Below are positions 33,801-45,230 of a DNA stretch of 64,000 bases, piece after piece. The notes beneath the pieces are model-generated. The model had not been told where the DNA came from and searched no databases. It saw only the letters and a list, made by a program, of their open reading frames with translations. The DNA is taken from contig OZ020262.1 in NCBI GenBank assembly GCA_963971285.1, forward strand, positions 3,102,082-3,166,081, in the 5' to 3' direction. Numbering within the stretch: the first letter of the stretch is position 1; every line of letters starts with the position of its first letter. The position numbers and the translations under genes were made by a program. This DNA comes from Astropecten irregularis (taxonomy: Eukaryota; Echinodermata; Asteroidea; Paxillosida; Astropectinidae).

Positions 33801-34147
33801 TCTTGGTATTTTTGCCCATGAATCTGTATTTCTTTGATAACAATTATGATACTACCTTTAACAAAAACAGATTAATTACTTCATTCCTCACGGCATTCTA
33901 TAATGATATCTTACAGTTTGCCGTTGATGATAGCCTACGCAGCATAATAATTAATATTACATGATGTATGCATGCGCTTGCAGACTTGAGTACCGGTAGT
34001 TGTTTGTTATTCGTACTTACTATTGGGACGCCTATCGAAGAGCTGTGATGGATAACCCTGTAATGAAGGGTCGCTACACTCTCTTCCCCGCATTAAGCTT
34101 CCAATGGAAGTACGCCATTTCATTCGGATCACTTGCATCCAGATCAT
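30897..34147 (-). CDS. Unrecognised three-exon gene, helical ~269-aa protein
   Basis: Minus-strand exons are 34021-34147, 32770-33143 and 30897-31205 (stop TAA at 30897-30899). The donors are CCCAATA/GTAAGT and GAAAAG/GTGACA; the acceptors are TTTCTTTATAG and TTTGTTGACAG. Phases agree throughout (1 nt plus 2 nt, then 0/0), giving 810 nt. The start is taken at 34147 because an in-frame TAG lies 27 bp upstream. The first part is polar and basic. The middle has helix-like blocks such as LHIAFHFLLYRFSVHKD and LDQLIVVQERLFRRLEEKAN. The last exon has YETEKYINALIDALHEIMAS and a W-rich segment. Five cysteines; no signal peptide or membrane segment. I do not recognise the family. The 34.0-34.1 kb exon could be internal, with more exons upstream. 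Introns carry MITEs of the TTAA and mariner families. Confidence 0.62.
31712..31858. mobile_element. Small MITE (TAGACACGTCCTCAGACC), second copy
   Basis: GGCGTATAGACACGTCCTCA on the left and CCTGATCTACGCCCATTA on the right match 16095-16262, including TTTATGCACAAA/TTTGTGCACAAAAT. Here the G-run is reduced to GAGGG. It lies in an intron of the 30.9-34.1 kb gene. Confidence 0.65.
32155..32362. mobile_element. Truncated mariner-type MITE fragment
   Basis: GGTCAATACACACATAATGT through TAGTTCTCGACG matches the right half of 15088-15527 and 17206-17606. The terminal CACCCTGTA is lost. Confidence 0.75.
32400..32662. mobile_element. TTAA MITE fragment, AGGTAGTATC family
   Basis: It contains CAGATTCATGGGCAGAAAGA and ends in ATGATAACACCT followed by TTAA (32663-32666). 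The left terminus is lost. It is intronic in the 30.9-34.1 kb gene. Confidence 0.7.
33582..33857. mobile_element. TTAA-flanked MITE, AGGTAGTATC family, intact ends
   Basis: AGGTAGTATCATACTTTGGT at 33582 faces ATGATACTACCT ending at 33857, with TTAA on both sides (33578-33581, 33858-33861). It is the best-preserved copy of the family in this window and lies in the first intron of the 30.9-34.1 kb gene. Further scraps are around 12860, 20270, 21600 and 34660. Confidence 0.85.
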
Positions 34148-34749
34148 TCTGGGAAGGTTTTGTCTTCTGATCTAGTTAGACGCCTTATAGCAACTGCAGA
34201 AGTATTGCTATATAACTTTAGCTACCTCGTTGCTCACTCAGTAACAAACGGGTTGTGAACCGAGTTGTTTGCGACTGCTGTAAAGACAGATTTAGCTGTT
34301 ATTGAAGAAGGTTGAGTATTGTTGGATTCAGCCGCTATGTCAGATAGTCAATAGGAAAGTAGAAGCTTACGGAGACTTCCAGCCAATAGTATTAATTGGA
34401 TGCATAATAGCAATATACACTGAAGGCTACCTGCTTATTCACCTGAATGACCCCTTTGTAAAAACTACATTCACGTGGAGGGTATAGGAACTTCTAATGT
34501 GGGTTGTTATGGTGTTGCATGTTAATCCAATGGCCGCCGGCTGAGACGTGCATCGCGCGCACCGCACCCACATTATACTTTGGGCTTTGGCACTACAGCC
34601 TGATAATAATTGTAAAATGTGACGATCGATTTGATCAGCAGAGGTACAGTACAGGCGCGGTAACATACCCAAACAGAAATATTCACAGATTTACCAATAA
34701 CTTTTATGCTATGAATATTTAGTCAAAACCGTTTTGATATTTGGATGAG

Positions 34750-34915
34750 ATCAAAACCATAGTTGGGTTTTTAGCTATTTTCACGGGACTCAGATGTCTG
34801 TTTGAACTGTTTTTCACAGGGTTAATATTTCATGCACATAATTATTGGAGTCAGACAAAGTGTGAGTGCTGTTCTGTGACCTTTACCAATCATGTATTAT
34901 ATCTTTAAACCAACC
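34750..34915. repeat. Dispersed repeat, shared with 55770-55935
   Basis: GACTCAGATGTC, GTCAGACAAAGTGTGAGTGC and TGTGACCTTTACCAATCATG recur at about 55810-55925 in the same order. Terminal repeats are not clear. Confidence 0.6.
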
Positions 34916-35042
34916 AGAAATTCAAAGTTTATACGGATCGATGCGTTAGTCTGCTTGATTGACATATGTTGTCAATAGCAGTTAATTGAATCAATTTGTG
35001 ACGAATAGAACCCCCACCCCCAACAATTTTTTTTACTATACA

Positions 35043-35313
35043 ATAATTCGAGCACACGGTTTTGAATGACGCCCTCTTTTAACTAAAACAAGAAACTGCG
35101 ATAGTGTCACTATATTATTTTGTACACCGCCAATCATCTTTTGTTGAGATATGGGAAGCCGAAAGCTAATCATGAGCAAAACACCGGTGGGGAAATCCGG
35201 TCCTTCATGCCGAATAATCATCTAACTAGTGCATTTAGATCGATAAACACCACCTCAGTTTCTTGTTTTAATCAAAAGAGGGCGCCATTTAAAACCGTGT
35301 GCTCGGATTACTG
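35043..35313. mobile_element. MITE with ~55-bp inverted ends
   Basis: TAATTCGAGCACACGGTTTT at about 35043 faces the complementary sequence ending near 35313. The arms continue with GACGCCCTCTTTTAA and ACAAGAAACTG. The total is about 270 bp. The TSD is not resolved. Confidence 0.8.
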
Positions 35314-35339
35314 TTAAGCAGAGCAGAGCAGAGAGGCGC

Positions 35340-36660
35340 TAGGAGCAGGAGTACCCCCCCCCCCCAACAAAAAAAGAAGCAGAAGAAGAAGACGGACTAT
35401 ACCACTCCCGCATCGGCAAATTAAACTTGCAGGATGAGGTGCAGCAACCATGCAGAACTGATCAAACCTATAATTTATATGCCTCTCTAGAGGCGGAAGC
35501 ATGAAATAGTATTTCGGGGAATGAAAACATCGCCTATACATTTGTGTACAAGCTGTAACTGGTTGAGCAATTTGTTTAAGCATCAACAGAATGACAATAT
35601 TGACATAAACAATTTGTCACTCCGTGGACTGAGTAATAAACATTTGTCAAAGTGTGGTTCTTGTCAGTTTGTGGATTTTGTCATTCTGTTGTTTGACCCA
35701 TGAGTGACATTATGAGGCAATAACTTTACATTTGTATTTCATCTTAAATGGGCTATATCTTCTTCCATGTGTTCCCTTTGGTTATAAAACCTGTGCCTTT
35801 TGTAGTTTTTTTAATTTTTAGAATTTTTTTTTACTTTTTATTTTTGTTTCCTGGTAAAATTCAAGATTTATGTCATTATGTGTGGTTGAGACATTGACAT
35901 TTGTTCTCTGAGTAATAATATGCTGAAATTTCAACCTGGCTGTAAATCGTACTCCTTTTGTATTATATTGTTGGTATTTCTGGAAAATCTTGCGTTTGTT
36001 TGTAGTATTGTAAATAAGTGTCACAGCCATGCACTTCAATTTGTCTTTTTTCCCAGCCATAATTTATTTTACACTACTATTAATAGTGATGACTTAATGA
36101 ATATGTTACCCACCAACTGACGTTTGTTGTATTTAGAACATGTTCGTTAAACTGCTGTGTAAATGGTTCACCTTGAAAAACAAGATTGTGTTGATGCTGC
36201 ATTTGACAGGTACCCTTCGATCCTGATAAAGCGATACTAACTCCTTTTATCCACTTGCACCAAAGAAGCCTAAATTTGTGAACCCATCCCAAGCAAACTA
36301 GAATAATTATCCAAACAAGTTTATGGAATTATAGCCGTTTACATGTAACAGCTGTTATTGTTGAAACTTTAATCCTCATTAGAGAATACAATGTTCAAAA
36401 GGAAAACGCCCCTCACTTGAATATGCAAGACTTGTCCCGTTTCAAATGTTTCACTAAAAAGCAACAGCACATTAAACAAAATAATGGAGATACATGTCCG
36501 CATTCAGTTCATTGAAATTTAATAACCTATTTTCCAATGTATTTTACCCAAGCCTTCAACATTTTATAAAATATTGCAAACTTCATGACAATTCATTTCA
36601 ATGTCAGAGGTGATAATTATTTTTCGTGGTTATTAAAAGAGAAGTTCTTAAACACATTTA
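35340..36660. other. Intergenic DNA, no gene seen
   Basis: Contains a short poly-C/GAAGAA stretch at 35353-35395 and AT-rich sequence. Frames at 35818-36060, 35920-36120 and 36080-36292 have no domain, start context or splice logic. Two CAACAGAATGACA motifs (35584 and 37655) are the only repeat noted. Confidence 0.45.
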
Positions 36661-36689
36661 TAAATACTTATTATTGTTTATTATTTTGT

Positions 36690-36810
36690 TCCTCTCTGTG
36701 GACCAAGAGGTTCGATGGATACGAGGAATTGGGTGAATGTGACGGGGCTGTTGGGACCACGGTCTTTGGCAGGCCGGGGCCGGGATGGGGTAATACAGTG
36801 TTAACAACAA
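36690..36810 (+). repeat. SINE-like repeat fragment (GAGGAATTGGGTGA)
   Basis: TTGTTCCTCTCTGTGGACCA, ACGAGGAATTGGGTGA and GGCCGGGGCCGGGATGGGGT match, inverted, 48645-48755. It is the non-tRNA half of that repeat. Confidence 0.65.
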
Positions 36811-37024
36811 TACAGTCGTAAATCAACAGACTGACAGGGAGACGCATGAACATTTTTCGTATCATTTTGTGGTTGGAGCCTGTCAAATCTTCATAAAAAA
36901 GAATTTCTGGCTGGATTTTTTTGAAAAGATAGGAATCCAATGTATGTATGTATTTATTCCCCTCATAAAACTACCCAATTTCCGTACTAATTAAAATGCA
37001 ATGACCTCCAAAATGACCAGTTGC

Positions 37025-38190
37025 GGTACATTACACCCCACCCAATTGTTTGCTTGCGTCGTTTTGCAGTGCTAGAAGTGCTTCAATACACGATATGTAT
37101 GCCTTATTGTTAAACATCGCTTTTAAAAACTGAAAAGATATTGCATCAATAACTACCTTCAAAAACTTGTTTTCTTTTTTTTTCTTAATTTTCCAGATCG
37201 CCACTATTAAGTCTCCAAAAATAATACAAAGTACAATGAAACATATCATTTTCTTTCGGATTATTTTGAAAATTGGAGCTTGTGTTCGAGGTTGGTATTC
37301 CCTTGACCACAAATAGTCTGGTTCCCGGACCCAAAAAGCTCCCGACCGTCTATTGTCACCACAAACTGACACAAAGAAGGCCCTCTATTGACCAACTACT
37401 GTTCAGCAGCAAGAACTTTTAGTGTGATCAATTTTTCCTTTATGCTGAATTCCGCTTTAAAAAAAAAAATTATGAGGCAGGCTTAAAGGTTTTTTTTCAC
37501 CTTTAAATACATTAAGACTTGTTTACATTTGCGAGGGATATCGTCATTGTCAATTAAAGTGTAATGACCGTAAATGACGTTTCAAGGAGCCACATAAAAA
37601 CCAGTAGTTCAGTAAATTATGTAAACATGTACGTATGTTCACGCCTACATCAACAGAATGACAGCAGCCTGAAATAACTCAATTTGTTACGCAGCGTCAA
37701 CAGACTGACGTTCACGAAATAAAAACTATTTGGTTTCATCGACCAAAATGATTTATATACAAAGGGTATAAAGGGACTCTATTCGTACCTAGCCGACTCC
37801 AGCAACTGACCGCGAGCGCCCTCTCTCGGTGAATACCAGAAAGTAAATAGTCTCCCATACAGGGTGAGTCCGCCACAAGAAGACGGAGATTGGTGATGTT
37901 TCAAAGAAACAAATGACACTCAAAAGTTCAGTAAAGCATAATCTAACAAGCACTCTCTCCTGCTTATTAGAAATAAAAGAGAATGCAACAAATTGATCAT
38001 TCCTAGGAGGACTTATGTCTACTTTAACAAAGCGCTATTCATTGTTCAAGTTGGAAAATTATTTTAAAGAAGTTTTTGAAGGTAGTTATTGATGCATTAA
38101 CTTTTGATTTTAAGTGATGTTTAACAATAAGGCATCGTGTATTGAAGCACTAGCACTGCAAAACGACGTACGCAAACAATTGGGAGTGGT
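37025..38190. repeat. Inverted ~120-bp repeat pair around ~0.9 kb
   Basis: 37030-37160 (CCCAATTGTTTGCTTGCGTC, GATATTGCATCAATAACTAC) is the reverse complement of about 38075-38190. The pair could be the ends of a degraded DNA element. A half copy of the TAGTCTGGTTCCC MITE lies inside at 37316-37353. Confidence 0.65.
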
Positions 38191-39490
38191 GTCAGTGGCG
38201 CACCTAGTCTTGTCCAAGACGTTGATTATGCGCTTGTCCCTCCAAACAATTACCCAACAAAGTGGACCATTCCACAAGCAATTACCCACCCCACGTGAAC
38301 AAAGTGGACCATTCCACCGCCCTACGAAATATCAACGTCTTGTTTGTTTACTATGGTGTCACGTGACGAAGACTGAGCGTGACCTCTGTGGGTAAAAATT
38401 GCATATTCATTGAGGTCAACAACGGGGTGCAATGCGCTGTTTTGGTCAGCGTCCAATCCACGTCCACGCACGTGGCGTGATATACATGTACCATGCCAGT
38501 GCATATCACGTAATGACGGTCGTTTGAAACTCAGCCGCAACCGTTATTGCCATGGAGCAATAACAACAGATAGCTCCATGGTCATTACCAAAGCCATGGC
38601 TTGATTATACTTCGATCAACTGTCATGCGGCACAAAAAGATTTCGAGAAATTGTAGGATATGAATAAGCCGTACTACTGTTTTTGGGGTTATCCTCGGGC
38701 TTTTGTTATTCGTTATTTATTGTGCATTTCATGTGTACAGTACTTTTATATGTTGCCAAAATAAATGAATGAATGAGGGGATGAATGAAATTATTTCACT
38801 GAATTATGATACCATGGAGTCTGTTCCCGGGCTCCATGAAGACACGGAATGATTTCGAGGGGCACGGTTAGTAAATTTATTCCATTCCCAAGTTGTCTAA
38901 GAGCCTTAATTGTTGTTCTCCGGAAAACTCTCGAATCCCCGACATTTGTGTTGCAAAATCCAAGGCCTCCAAATTCAATACGATCCGTCAGCAGCCATGG
39001 TACGATATCAATGAAGGCCTACATACGGCAGTATAACGGCACATGTAAGTTACAAGTACTCGGTAAATAATACACGTGTGTATGCGTACTATATAATGCT
39101 TGCGACGTCGTTGCGGTACTAGACTTCATCCCTTTGCAAATTTTCAGAATATATTAATGCAAATAAGGCTACGTCATGATGCACCGACTTCGCGGGGGGT
39201 TATTGCCCGGAATTTTCCGGGCAGTTTGGCGTAAATGGACAAGACGGTATTACAGGCTTGTGTGTGTGGCGTAGACGTTATTTCGGGTCGTTTGTTTTGT
39301 TGACACGTACACGTACGTGCGATCTGTTGGCCAAGTACAACTACGTAATACCGTCTTGAACAAGACTATGGCGCACCCACAACAAGCACTCTCTCCTGCT
39401 TGTTAGAAATAAAAATAGAATGCAACAAATTGATCATTCCTAGGAGGACTTATGTCTACTTTAATAAAGCTATTCATTGTTCAAGTTGTC
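37960..39490 (+). repeat. Direct ~105-bp duplicate segments
   Basis: ACAAGCACTCTCTCCTGCTT through TTCATTGTTCAAGTTG occurs at 37948-38053 and again at 39381-39488 with few changes. The span between has no gene; the frames at 38322-38604 cover a palindrome-rich patch with CACGTGGCGTGATATAC. Confidence 0.65.
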
Positions 39491-40119
39491 CATATAATAT
39501 ACATGTACTTGACAAAACAAATTAAACAAAGTAATCTTTATTACGTACCATTTGCTACTTACCCATATGTTTAGATTCAGTCAAGCCATGTTTGCTTTCC
39601 ATTAAAACGTATGATATCACTTTTATTTTGATCTATTCAATATTGTATTGCTGTGATCCCCACATACACTGTACATTAGAATGAAACAGGAACAGAAAAA
39701 CAAACAGACAACCCGACGGGGAGACATACAGATACAAAACATAACGTAAAATTAATTCATAATAAAGGAAAGATTACCTAGGTGTACAGTGTACGCCGTA
39801 ACTTGAAAACTATGAAATTTGACAGAGTAAAAAAAAACCCCTAAAATCATGGAGACAGGCTTTTCAACTTTTTTTTTTCAAACCCCAAAAAAGAGCAAGA
39901 GTTAAGCAGACCGCCAGGTGTTCAGGGGCACGCGATTCACCCGGATTCTTTCACCCGGCTTACCGGCTCCCATAATAGTCCCCATAGGCTTACTGGCAAG
40001 CCGACTACTGCATATCCTCCCCACCATTGAGACCTTAGCCTGACATGCAAAGCTCTGAAGGACTAAGAGGGAGAAACAAGGCGGCCCCTGGACCATCGCG
40101 GTGCCAGGGTCCGCAGATA

Positions 40120-40225
40120 CCATGTTCCATTCATTATCAGAGAGTCAGGATCGGAGAATCGAACCCAGGCTGCCGGAAGTCTGAGCGGTGGTACCATCGC
40201 TTATCCCACCGAGCCACGAAGCTTT
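40120..40225 (-). repeat. tRNA-like SINE head
   Basis: On the minus strand, TGGCTCGGTGGGATAAGC (A box) is followed ~45 nt later by CTGGGTTCGATTCTCCGA (B box), but the arms do not close into a proper tRNA. It is most likely a SINE promoter. Confidence 0.5.
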
Positions 40226-40299
40226 GGTGAAATCGCAGCCTTTTCTAAAACTATTTATACCAGACAATTGATAGGAGTAAAACATTCAACAAAATTGCG

Positions 40300-40372
40300 G
40301 GCATCACATCAGGGCTCGAACCCGGGACACCTAATTCGAAGTCCAATTCCCTAACCACTCGGCCATTATGAA
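40300..40372 (-). repeat. tRNA-Leu/Ser-like sequence, probably SINE head
   Basis: On the minus strand, ATGGCCGAGTGGTTAGGG and CCCGGGTTCGAGCCCTGATG give consensus-like A and B boxes about 70 nt apart, as in type II tRNAs. The variable arm is too short and the acceptor stem does not pair well. I call it tRNA-derived and not a functional tRNA. Confidence 0.45.
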
Positions 40373-41484
40373 CTGTGTTGACGGTGTCATGTAATTAAGC
40401 AGTGAAGTGATTGTCAATGCCCTATTTGCATCGATGTGAACGTTGAGGGCGACTGATGATATATCAGTCGCGATTCTGTAACCCCCGTAGCTGGGTGTGC
40501 CGTTTGCTGGGTCATCACAAAGGTCCTTCATTTCCCCAGAAAGCAATGGATTCCCTCCAGAAATAGGAAGGCGATATGGTACAGTTGATAGGAAGGTGTT
40601 CGTTACCCTTAGAGCTCGGGAAATGCAAGGTAATGGCGTTTTATCCTGTTTTAATGAAGAGAATTCAAGGTTCTTCAGCGATCGGGATCTTTGGCCCCGC
40701 CCCTAATACATAATATAAGGGAGGTTCATGAGTTGGACTTTGTGTCCATGGACACCGACTGAGTTTGTTGGTATATGCAGGATTTATTTTAAAAAAATTG
40801 TTTGAAATCTTCCATGGGCCGGGTAATCGTGTAAATCTTAAGATTGTTGGAAATTCAGCCAAGGGGGAAGTGGCCAGGCGGGGCCGGCTGGGTTCATATT
40901 GCATTGGATATGAGACCCTGCACGGGTGAGTGGTTCAGCACAATTGCAGTATTTTGATATTGTGTCGCAAAGCACATTCGCATTTAGGGTGCGGTCCACG
41001 CCCATGCCTTTCAGGTCAGGAGCATTCCGCCACATAATGGAGTGGCCATTGTGTCAGCTTACACATTCAATGGACCAGTTCACTGAGGATCAGAACGCAT
41101 ACATTATGCGATGACGTAGAGGTCAGTCCCTTTTTTTTTCATTTACCAAGGGCGTTCTAGAGGATGATGGCAGTTTAATACTGATTATAATAGATTAGTA
41201 AAATAAAGGGGAACCCGGCTCAGAAGACGATTACGTAATGTGCAGTGGTATGAACAGAGTACACTGTAGATATTTTGGGCTCATTGGAAAGGCGTACATA
41301 GTACCGTCCCAGCCTGTTGTGTTTATAGGTATCGTTGGGTTGGTTGTGTACAGAGCAGAGAAAGTTTTATCTTCCTCTTGAGTCGGTCTAACCTCAGGCA
41401 TTGTAAAGTGGACATATAGATGGTTAGGGCTTATACTGAACGAACCCTAGGTCCCCTATTATGAATATATATATAAGGGTGCAG

Positions 41485-41700
41485 GCATTCAATTCAATTC
41501 AAAATGGTTTATTAAATAGATCATGAATCGCAGCTAGTGCTGAATTGCTACATGATTTACAGTTTAAAAACATTAAATTAAAATTATAAAAAGTATTAAG
41601 AACAAATAATACACATTTTTTAAGTCATTGTTAAAAGGTACATCAAAAGGCAACGATTATTAACAAGAACAAATTACAAGAAAAAAAAGGGATAATGTAA
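41485..41700 (-). mobile_element. 3' tail of a non-LTR element
   Basis: Minus-strand reading ends in AATAAACCATTTTGAATTGA followed by ATTGAATTGAATG, the typical short-repeat 3' end of CR1/L2-like LINEs. The upstream UTR is AT-rich and no coding part remains. Confidence 0.55.
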
Positions 41701-42474
41701 ACATAATATATTAGGCATATATTTAATGCGGCATCGCGCCCGAGGCATAATTTCAGGAGTTTCGTATATGAATTATACGCATAAAATGTTCGCATTTATG
41801 GGTGGATGTGTAGGCATAGGTGTGTATGCATGTATATTGGGGGACACCCATGCCCCTTTTCACATTATTTCGGGTTTTGTGTTGTTCGTGTTACTGCCTG
41901 GTTTAATCAATTTGTTGATTGCCTTATATGATCCTTTTAATAGGAGGACGCTGGGGCCCGTGGCGATGTCGGCGAGCCGGTCAGTGCTCCATGGAAAGGT
42001 CTCTCTCTGTACTCCAGACAGCAGATGAAATTGATGTTTTCAGAATTTGCGTCCAGGGCGGTTGGGATGATGTGTGTCCCTAGCTGTGGGGTTCGGAGGA
42101 AGGTGTGGCACGGACTTGCTCTAACCTTTGCCCCAAGCGGGGGCCCACAAGAGGGAAATGAGAACGAGTCCCCCCTTTAAGACTCGGAAAGGTTCATCCC
42201 AGCAAAGACGCAAGGACCTATAGGTGCCGGCCCCAGCGGTTTCAGATGGCAACGGGAGTGCCATGCACGCCATACTCAAATTCTTCTCAGGGGTTTCTGG
42301 ATCGAGTGACCGTCCAGTTTTACTGCCCTTTTTTTTTAGCGCGCCCAAGAGGCGGCAATCAGGAAACAAATAGGGCGTATTTATGACTGTGATTCAAGAC
42401 ACTGAGGGAAGGAGGGTGGAGGTTTAAAGAATGGCTTCGGGCCAGTAAAAATAATCGTTGGCTCAATATGGCAT

Positions 42475-43125
42475 GAGGATTTACAAAGGGGGAAATCTCT
42501 AACATACTACAAACAGTCGTAGGGGGAAATCCCCGGTGCCACTACATGTATACTGTACGAGAGGTGCAAAGACTCAAAGAGCATGACGGTGCGGTTAGCC
42601 GTGAATGACTGTGGCTCGAGAATACCAGTTTATGCGCATGGAGAAAAGCCCCAACGCGCTAAGAACAGCCGTAGGGGGGAACGCCCAGTTCGTCTGTTGT
42701 ATGAACGGTGCAAAGACTCAAAGAGCATGAGGGGACAGCTATAGCTGTGAATGCGTGTGGCCTGAGAATATGAGATTTTGCGCAGGAGGAAGCCCCTAGC
42801 CAGAGACAGCCGTAGGGGAAAAGCCCTGGTTCGGCTCTGTTATAATTATGAACGGTACAAAGGCTCAAAGAGCATGAAGGGACAGCTATAGCCGTGAATA
42901 GATGTGGCTAGAATATGAGGTTTAGCGCAGGGGAAAAGCCCCTAACATCGGAGACAGCCGTAGGGGAAAAGCCCTGGTTCGGTTGAGAGCATGGGTTATG
43001 CGCGGGGAGAAGCCCCAACGCGCTAGAAACAGCTGTTGGGGGAAAAGCCCCATTTCGGCTCTGTTGTATGAACAGTGCAAAGAGCATAAGGGTACAGCTA
43101 GCCTTTAATGACTGTGGATTGAAGT
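42475..43125 (+). repeat. Array of ~145-bp units with nested hairpins
   Basis: Five diverged units share AGCCGTAGGGGAAAAGCCC, GGTTCGGCTCTGTTGT, GCAAAGACTCAAAGAGCATG and GACAGCTATAGC. Each has two potential stem-loops: AGCCG-GGGG-AAAA-CCC-CGGCT, and GCGC-GGGG-AGAAG-CCCC-GCGC. The stems are better kept than the sequence between them. Confidence 0.7.
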
Positions 43126-44344
43126 ACAGTGTATCAGTGAGATCCTTTAATTGAGATTCAGGTATTTTGTGCCGTCATGGCAGTTGTTTCTTCTTTTTTT
43201 TGCACTCTGTGAAAGGGTTGTGAACGCGCTCAGATCCGGTGGCGTTTGAAAATGTATGCCCGGATTCAAGGCTAAGTTTGTCTAAGGGTCCCGACTATCC
43301 TTTTAACCTTAGATGGTTGGGCAGTGGGATTTATTCACAATTAAGGTGCAGGACCCATACAGAAACTCAGTGTCTTCTTATACATTTAGAACAAGGGGGA
43401 AAGGGGGAAATCTCGGCCATACATTTATGGGGTTTTACGTGGACAAGTTGCATCAAACGCAGCTCTTAACGTGGCATGAGAATGTCAATGATAGCGGTTT
43501 TTTCCATTTTTATATCCCAAATCTGCTTGTGGTGTTTATATTTGGCCCGCTCGCACCTTTTCCTAGGCGCAACTCTGTTATAGTGGGCCTGTTATGTGTT
43601 GTTTGCGCCAAAATAAAATGAAAACAATAGACAGATTGTCGGTAGGAAAATGCCCGGTTTGATCGAAACAAAACCCGCGCAGTGGAAAATGTTCTTGTTG
43701 GCTCCCGCCTAGGGGAGGGGGAAAACCTCCGCCTGGAGGAGTTCAAGGATGGATCTTGGGTTTTGGGTCTAGATCGTTTGGGGTCACGACCTCTGCGACC
43801 CTTGCTATAGCCCGATAGGGAAATCAATCAATCATTGGCAATCATGATAAATTAGGGGAAATGTGGTTTTATGGGCCCTGACTCTGTCGTGAGTATATTC
43901 GGTATACATGTACACGTATTTTATATATTATGTATTTAATAAGTCGGCAGCAGTCCGTTTTCCCTGGGTAGAAGCAGTCGTTTATATCAGGGAGGTAGTT
44001 TAGGTCAGGCGTTTGAAAATGAGGATAATAGGCTAAATGGGTTGCCCAAATATGGGGAATATGGCCTCATACTTATGAAATAAGCGTTAGTACGGGACAA
44101 GCCCTGCCCAACAAAGGGAAGGAGGCGAAGGCCCACGTTTGGCAGGATGCGCCCCTGAAGTTGTGTTCAGGGTGTGGGGAAACCCAATCGAATTCTAATG
44201 AATCGCAAACTTGCTTGCAGGAAGTGATGGCCTTTGTCGGGGTGCGTGTCATGCCCAATCTATACCCAGAGAGGGGCGCTAGGCCCCAACATTACATTTT
44301 TCGGGCGGTCATGTATGTCAGACACATGCAGCCTTTATTGAGTC

Positions 44345-45230
44345 TTGCTTGCTGAAGTTAGGCAAGCAAGAAAGGGGAAAAGCCCCATAAAAGTGAAGCT
44401 TGCTGATGTGAGACAAGCAGGTGAGGGGAAAAGCCCCATAAGAGTGAAGCTTGCTGAAGTTAGGCAAGCAAGAAAGGGGAAAAGCCTCATAAAAGTGAAG
44501 CTTGCTGATGTGAGACAAGCAGGTGAGGGGACGGGCCCCATAAGAGTGAAGCTTGCTGAAGTTAGGCAAGCAAGAAAGGGGAAAAGCCCCATAAGAGTGA
44601 AGCTTGCTGAGGCAAGACAAGCAGGAGAGGGGACGGGCCCCATAAGAGTGAAGCTTGCTGATGTGAGACAAGCAGGAGAGGGGAAAAGCCCCATAAGAGT
44701 GAATGCTTGCTGAGGCAAGACAAGCAGGAGAGGGGACGGGCCCCATAAGAGTGAAGCTTGCTGATGTGAGACAAGCAGGAGAGGGGAAAAGCCCCTTAAG
44801 AGTGAAGCTTGCTGAAGTAAGACAAGCAGGAGAGGGGGCGGGCCCCATAAGAGTGAAGCTTGCTGATGTGAGACAAGCAGGAGAGGGGAAAAGCCCCAAA
44901 AGAGTGAATGCTTGCTGAGGTAAGACAGGCAGGAGAGGGGACGGGCCCCATAAGAGTGAAGCTTGCTGATGTGAGACAAGCAGGAGAGGGGAAAAGCCCC
45001 TTAAGAGTGAAGCTTGCTGAAGTAAGACAAGCTTGAGAGGGGTCGGGCCCCATAAGAGTGAAGCTTGCTGATGTGAGACAAGCAGGAGAGGGGAAAGGCC
45101 CCTTAAGAGTGAAGCTTGCTGAAGTAAGGCAAGCAGGGGAGGGGAAAGCCCCTATAACTTGAAGCTATAGTTGATGCGAGACAGGCAAGAGAGGGGAAAA
45201 GCCCCTATAAAAGATAGAGGCTAGCGGATG
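44345..45230 (+). repeat. 51-bp minisatellite with two hairpins per unit
   Basis: About 16 units: GGGG-loop-CCCC, then ATAAGAGTGAAGCTTGCTGA and a CAAGC closing the second stem. Loops alternate between AAAAG and ACGGG while GGGG/CCCC is constant, giving a ~102-bp higher-order period. 51 is divisible by three, so frames stay open on both strands (VRQAGEGKSPIRVKLAD; LPNFSKLHSYGARPLSC). These lack starts or domains and are artefacts. Confidence 0.9.

Noticed and set aside
40300-40372. Functional tRNA-Leu/Ser gene
   Set aside because: A and B boxes are good but the acceptor stem and variable arm do not fold properly; more likely a SINE head.
41726-42028. Two-helix membrane protein of 100 aa
   Set aside because: No family match, no exon signals, and it lies in an anomalous tract; hydrophobic stretches alone are weak evidence.
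44318-45053. Repeat proteins of 122-214 codons on both strands
   Set aside because: The 51-bp unit is divisible by three, so frames stay open trivially; no signal peptide or domain.
44345-45230. Hammerhead ribozyme in the 51-bp units (CTGATG and GAAA motifs present)
   Set aside because: The core is CTGATGTG, not CTGATGA, and stem II does not form between it and GAAA.
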